Below, in pieces: positions 57,943 to 64,000 of a stretch of 64,000 nt of DNA (positions are counted from its first letter, which is position 1; each line of letters opens with the position of its first letter). A model generated the notes under the pieces. It made no database searches. It saw nothing but the letters and a program-made list of their open reading frames with translations, and was not told the origin of the DNA. This stretch comes from Sternotherus odoratus (lineage: Eukaryota; Chordata; Testudines; Kinosternidae), in contig JAVMKO010000003.1 in NCBI GenBank assembly GCA_032164245.1, positions 44,208,890 through 44,272,889 on the forward strand, in the 5' to 3' direction. The position numbers and the translations under genes were made by a program.

Positions 57943-59372
57943 CATGATATTTAAGTACTGGGCACACTTGTTTAGCATAACAGACTTTGAAAGGCAAAAT
58001 CATGTCTATGATCTATTTAACTATTTCAGTGTATACATACTATCAAGAGAGCCTTCCCATGTACTCTAGGCCCCCTTGACATGACAAACTTTCACTGATT
58101 ATTAAGTGCAGAAGTACATGTGACTATAACATATTACCTATCAATGTACCAAGCAACTCAAAATTTCAAATTACTGTCCACCTCCAGCAAATGTAGGGGA
58201 TTGTTTTTTCCTTCTTTTGTCATCTTTTCTTCTCCCATCATATCTATCAGATACAGACCATTATAGAAGTAATTGCATAAAAGCTGAGGCCAAAAGAAAT
58301 GTGCATTGATTCGGCCTGATAAGGTTGAGCTTGGGCTAGATCTGAGCTTTGATTCTGTAGTTGTGGTCCTGCCATTGAGAGTGTTCTATCCCTGATGCCT
58401 GGCTCTCAGGCTGGTCTACTAACAAATTTGCACTGAAATAACAAAATGTGTGAATTAAAACTGATTTAATTATTTTAGTACAAGTTGGTATGTAAACCAG
58501 CCCTTATTCTGAGCTTCTTCAGGCTGCCCTTGTAGAGTACAGCATTCTTGATGGGTCACAGATGGTAAAGAGACCTTTGATAGAGCCAGGTCCTGAACCC
58601 ACTTAATGATTTATAGACCTTGACTAGGACAATTAACTCTGGGCAGTAGGCTGTGCTGTTGAATTATTCAGTGTGTTTTGTGAAAGCAGAAAGATGTCTT
58701 GCCTGTGCTACCTTTAGGACTACATGGGCAATTTCTACGAACTACCCCTAGATAGGTCATAGACTTCAGTTATCTACCTTTCAAGTCTGACCCTAATTTT
58801 TTTTTTAATGGGGGGTGGGGAATTTTGTTCCATTCAGATTTACATTTTTGTATACTTCAACTTAACTGAATGAGCAAAAAGTATAAAATGCATCTAGCAA
58901 GATCAGTTTAAAGTACGTTAATATCAAAGCACCAAATTATTATAATCAGGTTGATTAAACCATATTAAAACCAACACTTCTAATTTGGGAGGGCAGCAGT
59001 TCTGATCAGCCCCAAAGTAATAGGGTACTACCAGTCTCAGTGCCAGTTGATATATTTATATTCCGATCAAATGCCTAATACAGATAAGGTCAGTTCACTC
59101 TCAGGTTGAAGCTAATGTTGAGACCATTGTCGTGCTGTCTGGATCAGCTAACAGCTGTTAGTGCCTACCTCAGGACAGACTATCAAAAAGGGCAGACACC
59201 ACAAACTAGTGGTATGTTTTATAATTAGATTTCACCAACCCAGTAACAAATGTGAACTCCTGGGTCACTATAACAGTTTTGCATGGAGTCACAGACAATC
59301 CCCTTAGGCTCTCCAGTCTAGCTTGCCACCCAGGCAAGCTGGACTTAGTGATAAATGGTCACTTACACCAAA
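57943..59372. other. SMAP1: SMAP1 intron, no feature recognised
   Basis: About 1.4 kb non-coding. Nothing recognised. Confidence 0.4.
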
Positions 59373-59380
59373 ATCACAAG

Positions 59381-59821
59381 CAGGGCCATTCTAAGCATGG
59401 CCATCTCTAAGAGGGATGCGAGGCCCGAGACAGAAATTACATGACTGATTGCGCCGGGGGCAGATAGGGGAGCCAGGTGTGGCACCACCCACCCTCTGCC
59501 ACCTTCCTCCATCACCCTCTCGGGCCCTGCTTTGGCAGTGCTGCTGGGCTGCAGCGGGTTGGGGCCAGCCCTCCGCCTTCCTGGGGCTGGGGACACTGGC
59601 ACCGCCATGTATTCTCCCTTCTGGGGCTGTGGTGGCTGCAGCAGTGCCACCACGCCCTCTTCCTCCTAGTGCTCCAGGGCACATGCTCTCCCTTGGGTGG
59701 AAGGGTTGGGCTTGAGGATAGCCTCCCCCAACCAGCGGTTCACACACCGCCCAGGAGCCACTGGCCAAGTACAGGGCCCAGAGCAGTCATGCTGATTCAT
59801 TGTCCCCTGGGGATGGCTCTG
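59381..59821. mobile_element. Probable hAT-like short element
   Basis: CAGGGCCATTC at the left and GGATGGCTCTG at the right resemble an inverted pair. The flanking 8-mers (ATCACAAG and GTTCAAAG) share only four positions, so the target duplication is not convincing. GC-rich and non-coding interior. Confidence 0.45.
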
Positions 59822-59892
59822 GTTCAAAGAGACCAGTCACTTGCCCCCAGTCACTTGTGTTGTAGATCTAAGACCTTGGTTACACTGACAAG

Positions 59893-59933
59893 TCTTTAAG
59901 ATGCCACTGGACTCCTTGTTGTTTTTCTATTAC
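59893..59933 (+). mobile_element. Penelope-like tail fragment
   Basis: AAGTCTTTAAGATGCCACTG and CTCCTTGTTGTTTTT match the tail that follows the arms in the element at 20847 (TTAGTCTTTAAGGTGCCA). Confidence 0.5.
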
Positions 59934-60109
59934 TTTGTCCTGAATTCTTTTTAAAAGTGCTGTGCTTTTCGCAGTTACATTTAGTGATCCTTTTGTGGTT
60001 ATGTTTGCCAGGGGAGTTTCAGATGTTCAAGGCAGTCAGACATCCTCTTGTATAAATCACTTAGTTGTGCCCCTCATTGATTCCATTGATGATAAATCCT
60101 TTGTGATTT

Positions 60110-60770
60110 CAAATTTGTCTTACTGAATTTTGTCAAAGGAATTTAACTGTGTTGTATCCTTAATGTCATCAAGAACGAACGAAAATAATGTAAAGCCCTG
60201 TGCTTTCTTGTTCAACTCAGAAGCCAAATGTTCATCAATCACTTCTACATGGTGAGTAAGTTCTTCGTGACAAACTAATATTTTCAAATTTGTTTTGGTA
60301 TTCCGGGCACAGCATGCCAGCAACATCAGCCATGCATTCTTTCAAAAACTCCCCTTCAGCAAAAGCTTGTTATTTAGCAATTTTAAACACCAAAACATAA
60401 CTTGCCATTGTAGTGGCTTCCTGAACTGTCGCTTCTCTCAAATATTTTGCTGAGCTTTTACGTTCATGACAAGCTTCTCAGCTTTTCTTGCCCTTTCCTC
60501 AGTTGTTAAATTGCTGCCATAATTAGGATGTTTCATTGAAAAATGGCAATTCAAATTATACTCCTTGAACACTGCGATGCTTTCCTGGCAAATCAGGCAT
60601 ATAGCCTGATACAGTTCGCATTTATGAGTTCAAACAGCAAAGAGATGAAAAATTGTCTTGTGACCCTGTTTAATCTTTTACATTTGGTCTTCCAGTCCCT
60701 GAGACGAGTTCCCGTGCACATAGCATCTCCAAGGTGTGATAGTGCCATTCACCAATCATTTCTTTTACGA
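60110..60770 (-). pseudogene. hAT transposase remnant with a BED-like zinc finger
   Basis: On the - strand, near 60600-60540, a C-x2-C...H-x4-H arrangement reads CLICQESIAVFKEYNLNCHF and then SMKHPNYG. It is followed by LTTEERARKAEKL. Downstream, near 60260-60135, it reads VIDEHLASELNKKAQG and then FTLFSFVLDDIKDTTQL. This resembles the transposase family from which GTF2IRD2 and ZBED-type genes were derived, with the conserved LALDES-type block shown as FVLDD. Stops and a frameshift near 60370 show it is dead. Whether it is a transposon remnant or part of a domesticated gene copy cannot be told from this window. Confidence 0.7.
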
Positions 60771-60925
60771 TGTTTTTGAACGGACGGTTTAATGTTGATA
60801 GGCCTCCTTAATGGTTGGTAGAGGGTGGTGGTAGTGGGAAGGATGATTCCTGTGTTTTCGTTGACAAGTTCAGAGCAGATATTTTCAAAGTTACTAAAAA
60901 ACCCCTCACATTTCCTTATAGCATG

Positions 60926-61513
60926 TGTGATGGAGGAAGGTCAGGAAGCTGTGGCAGAGTGTTTGAGGGGAGATATATCAGCTCCAGGTTCATTAGGGCG
61001 TGGCTCCCTGTAGACTAGGGAAGCAGGCAGCAGGTTAATTAGGAGCACCTGCTGTCAAGGCCTTAATAAAAACCCCTGCCTCAGGCAGACAGGTGTGGAT
61101 GTTTGGAAGGAGTTTGGAGGCGTTGGAGCAGAGAGCAGTTTGGAGAAGTTGGAGCAGAGAGCAGTTTGGAGACGTGCTGCGGTGAGCTAAGACCGACCCA
61201 GACCTTAGGTAAAGGAACACCTGGCTTGTGTAGAGAGAGGGCAGGAAGCCCCCCACAAGCTGAAGAGTAGGAGAGGGAAGTAGTCCAGGGGAAGGAGTAG
61301 CTAATCCCAGTGGTTTACCGCTATCCTCAGGGCCCCTGGGCTGGGACCCGGAGTAGAGGGCGGGCCCGGGTCCCTCCCTCTCCCCTTCTCCCCTCTAGGA
61401 TACTTGTGGGACAGTTAATACCCTGTTCAGAGGCAAGAAAAAGGCTCCCTGAATTCCCCCCACAAGAAGAGAAAGCGCAGAACCCATCAATCTCGTGGGA
61501 GTAATTTGCCACA
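60926..61513 (+). mobile_element. Solo LTR, 588 bp
   Basis: TGTGATGGAGG to TTTGCCACA (TG...CA) flanked by CATG on both sides (60922-60925 and 61514-61517). TTAATAAAAACC near 61063 is a TATA-like element. An imperfect direct repeat (GAGAGCAGTTTGGAG...) lies near 61130-61170. No internal genes. The 4-bp duplication is short, so the limits rest mainly on the TG/CA ends. Confidence 0.65.
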
Positions 61514-61676
61514 CATGGAATACAGACATGACAAATGAGATTAATGCTGTTAACAATTTACAAGCATTTCATTATAGTCTAAATGCCTTCTGTCACAGGG
61601 TCCAGGCCGCCCTGCGGTCTCGGCACTCTCCGTAACAGGTCTTCACATCAGTCTTCAGTGTTTAACCCTAGTGTCC

Positions 61677-61682
61677 TTTATT
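61677..61682 (-). terminator. LTR polyadenylation signal
   Basis: AATAAA on the - strand inside the LTR, downstream of its TATA box. Confidence 0.6.
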
Positions 61683-61850
61683 TTTATAGTACAAGTGCGT
61701 GACTCCCAAGTGGTAAACAGTGCTCCCCCAATTCCCAGACAGTTACCTCACTGCCTTCTTTCAAGGCCCTCAGACCCTCGAGGCACCTCCTACCCAGCCA
61801 GGAGACAGGGCTACTGCCTGGCCTTACTCCCTACTGACCACGAGTAAGGG

Positions 61851-61861
61851 CTTTTTATAGC
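61851..61861 (-). promoter_or_regulatory. LTR TATA box
   Basis: GCTATAAAAAG on the - strand, with an inverted CCAAT (ATTGG on the - strand) about 30 bases upstream. Confidence 0.6.
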
Positions 61862-62050
61862 AGGGCCACCTTCCTACCCAGCTGCAGCCAATCAGTCCAG
61901 GCTAAGCCTGTGAGCCTAGGCTCATTAGGACTCCCAGCTGGGCTCCCCTGCCGGCCACTACCAGCTCCTACCTCCTGCCGGAAGCAGGGGTTTAAACCAC
62001 AGAGGCAGGGAATTTCAGGGTTTTTTTTATTCCTGCCCTGCCACACCTTC

Positions 62051-62593
62051 TTATACAGGTAAGCTGGTTTGGTTTCCAGCTATGAATTTGTCATTACTTA
62101 GCTAACACATATAGCCATGGCCAGAGCTGGCCCTTATTTTACCAGTGTCACAACTATATTGCTGAGGCCAATTAAGGTAGTTTATCAAAATCGTACATGG
62201 TTATGCAGCTCTCTTTTTCCCTCCCCAAGATATGGTTACGTGAAATATTCTAATACAATTAAAGAGGATACAGCTTGTTATATTTAAAATTAAAATGAAT
62301 TTAACTGAAAATATTATTTCTCAGGATTAAACAGAACTCCTAACCCACGAAATAGATGGCTTTTTTTAATACAGTACAATTATTTAAGTTGTATTATTTT
62401 AGGTACTTGAACTATTCTCTACATGCACAATTTTCAGATAAATTCTGTGGCTTTTATATATACACTCACAAGTCATCTGTTGGAGTTCAGGAAGCTGGCA
62501 AATGGGTGAAAAGATTAGCTGATCATTTTCTTGGCTTAACTGTTTAACACTGCTGAAATTGTTGGCTCTTTGGAAGTAACTTGTTTGTAAATG
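62051..62593. other. SMAP1: SMAP1 intron, no feature recognised
   Basis: A/T-rich; nothing recognised. Confidence 0.4.
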
Positions 62594-62745
62594 TCATCCA
62601 GTTTTGTGAGATCCTTTTGTAGCTCTTCACATCTGCTTTGGACTTAACTAACTTGAGTAATTTTGTATTATCTGCAAACTTTGCTATCTCACTGTTTTAC
62701 CCTTTTTCAAAGTCATTTATGTCAGTTAAGAATATTATTGATTGG
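62594..62745 (-). mobile_element. CR1 internal fragment, reverse
   Basis: Read on the - strand it gives FADNTKLLKLVKSKADV-like sequence, the RT region around the catalytic site, with the FADD motif changed. It is a decayed internal piece without a 3' end. Confidence 0.7.
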
Positions 62746-62754
62746 TTCCAATGT

Positions 62755-63190
62755 GGCAGAGCCCAACTCCAAGAAGCAAGGATTTGAGATGTGTATTCTG
62801 TCCTGCAGTTTCGCTGGTTTCTGTGCACATTCGGTCCCTGAAGCATTTAGACAAGAATCACTCGCTAATATGTTGTGCTGTTTCTAGTACAATTAGTACT
62901 GGTGACTGGAAGAGGAGAAAGAATAGACTAGAGGCTCTTCTGTTACAAGAGGCCTTATCAACCATATCTCCGGGATCAGATAGATATAAAGGATATAAAA
63001 AGAGTGGGGACCTGAATCAGCTCTGGCTATTTTGGGAGCCAATAAATTGCCATCAGCAAAGGCATCTGCTTCAGCTCCAACCTCCACTTCCAAGTCAACT
63101 GAGCTTCCAATAGCACACCCTCAGACCAAATCTGGTTCAGTCTTCTGGTGCAGTCACTGTAAGGTTCCTCAAGACTTACCAGAACTGACT
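62755..63190 (+). pseudogene. DIRS gag-like fragment
   Basis: Reads KDLRCVFCPAVSLVSVH followed by RRKNRLEALLLQEALS, an arrangement (CxxC...H, then a basic region and LLLEQAL) like the gag of the other DIRS copies. No other DIRS part is adjacent. Tentative. Confidence 0.45.
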
Positions 63191-63345
63191 ACTTTGGTTT
63201 TGCAGATGACAAAAACAAAATGAAAGTACATTTTGAGTCTCCCCTCAAATCATTCATATCATGTGGATCTGAGATAGAGCATGGAAAGAATATATAAAAA
63301 TGATAGGTGTTTTACATACCTGTGTCAGGAGAGCTGTAATGATAG

Positions 63346-64000
63346 AGAATCATAGAATATCAGGGTTGGAAGAGACCTCAGGAGGTCATCTAGTCCAACC
63401 CCCTGCTCAAAACAGGACCTATCCCCAACTAAATCATCCTAGCCAGGGCTTCGTCAAGCCTGACCTTAAAAACCTATATGGAAAGAGATTCCACCACAAC
63501 CATAGGTAACCCATTCCAGTGATTCACCACCCTCCTAGTGAAAAAGGTTTTCTTAATATCCAACCTAAACCTTCCCCACTGCAAGTTGAGACCATTACTC
63601 CTTGTTCTGTTGTCTGGTACCACTGAGAACAGTCTACATCCATTCTCTTTGGAACCCCCTTTCAGGTAGTTGAAAGCAGCTGTCAAATCCCCCCTTATTC
63701 TTCTCTTCTGTAGACTAAACAATCCCAGTTCCCTCCGACTCTCCTGATAAATCACGTGTTCCAGCCCCCTAATCATTTTTGTTGCCCTCCGCCAAACTTT
63801 TTCCAGTTTGTCCACATCCTTCTTGTAGTGTGGAGCCCAAAACTGAACACACTACTCCAGATGAGACCTCATCAATGCCAAATAGAGGGGAATGATCACG
63901 TCTCTTGATCTGCTGGCAATGCCCCTACTTATACAACCTAAAATGCCATTAGCCTTCTTGGCAACAAGGGCACACTGTTGACTCATATCCAGCTTCTTGT
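63346..64000 (-). mobile_element. CR1 LINE, reverse, runs off the window
   Basis: The 3' end lies at about 63346 (AGAATCATAGAATATCAGGG on +, an ATTCTATG-type tail). The RT C-terminus continues past 63815 on the - strand to the window end, and the 5' limit is outside. This is a different CR1 subfamily from 3343-4620. Confidence 0.92.
63474..63850 (-). pseudogene. CR1 reverse transcriptase C-terminal end
   Basis: Reads [51 protein letters not shown] on the - strand. The usual LEYCVQFW upstream is LE-stop-CVQFW, so one in-frame stop is present. The catalytic region lies beyond the window. Confidence 0.85.

Larger units (their letters stand above)
61591..62045 (-). mobile_element. Solo LTR, 455 bp, reverse orientation
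   Basis: Ends TGTCACAGGG and CCCTGCCACA (TG...CA) with a perfect 5-bp duplication CCTTC (61586-61590 and 62046-62050). On the - strand CTATAAAAAG (61851-61860) is followed by AATAAA (61682-61677), about 90 bp before the LTR end. This is the U3-R-U5 order. Confidence 0.85.
1..64000 (+). other. SMAP1: Internal part of the SMAP1 gene (three exons, four introns, two of them complete)
   Basis: Three splice-bounded segments on the + strand read in frame as consecutive SMAP1 exons (15750-15825, 31932-32009, 48335-48415). The flanking introns run off both window ends: at least 15.7 kb upstream and 15.6 kb downstream. The complete introns are 16,106 and 16,325 bp. SMAP1 is an Arf GTPase-activating protein that acts on Arf6 and clathrin-dependent endocytosis (family knowledge). 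The exons for the zinc finger of the ArfGAP domain and for the C-terminal Gln/Met/Pro-rich half were looked for and not seen. Almost everything else in the window is transposon sequence inside these introns. Confidence 0.9.

Noticed and set aside
57141..57954. Open frames of 118-248 codons
   Set aside because: GC-rich non-coding interior of a hAT element; no family resemblance and no splice signals.

Overview
This is a vertebrate genomic window, most likely from a turtle. It contains introns, splice-bounded exons and a dense set of decayed transposons. The turtle call is an inference from repeat style: CR1 LINEs with an ATAAGAAC-type tail, several DIRS tyrosine-recombinase retrotransposons, Penelope-like remnants and G-rich hAT elements.

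The only host gene I can support is SMAP1, the stromal membrane-associated ArfGAP, on the + strand. Three internal exons are visible: 15750-15825 (end of the ArfGAP domain), 31932-32009 (the exon that is optional in mammals) and 48335-48415 (the lysine/glutamate-rich segment). They join in frame and match SMAP1 rather than SMAP2. The start, the first part of the ArfGAP domain and the C-terminal half of the gene lie outside the window. The two complete introns are about 16.1 and 16.3 kb. No tRNA, rRNA, CRISPR array, promoter of a host gene or second host gene was found.

Layout. 1-15 kb: a composite hAT element (2815-6511) carrying a nested CR1 and a small TA-flanked MITE, several other MITEs, and an old interrupted CR1 (about 11.8-15.3 kb). 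15.7 kb: SMAP1 exon. 18-22 kb: an LTR-like repeat, a foldback Penelope-like element with hammerhead-like cores and a 14-bp target duplication, and a G-rich hAT. 22.7-27.6 kb: DIRS copy A with a nested CR1. 30.7 kb: a second foldback Penelope-like element. 31.9 kb: SMAP1 exon. 32.7-37.0 kb: DIRS copy B with inverted terminal repeats, an internal complementary region and a nested solo LTR. 38.7-43.3 kb: DIRS copy C, interrupted by an LTR-like block that itself holds a hAT. 43.3-48.1 kb: a second LTR-like copy and DIRS fragment D. 48.3 kb: SMAP1 exon. 49-57.9 kb: hAT, Harbinger-like, Helitron and MITE copies. 59-64 kb: a hAT transposase remnant, two neighbouring solo LTRs in opposite orientation, a DIRS gag fragment and two CR1 pieces.

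The points most worth a second look are the DIRS copy B architecture, the hammerhead-like cores in the foldback Penelope-like elements, a short Helitron with both ends present, and a perfect 50-bp inverted repeat inside the DIRS-A recombinase. All transposon coding regions I could read are broken, or truncated by a 5' deletion or the window edge.
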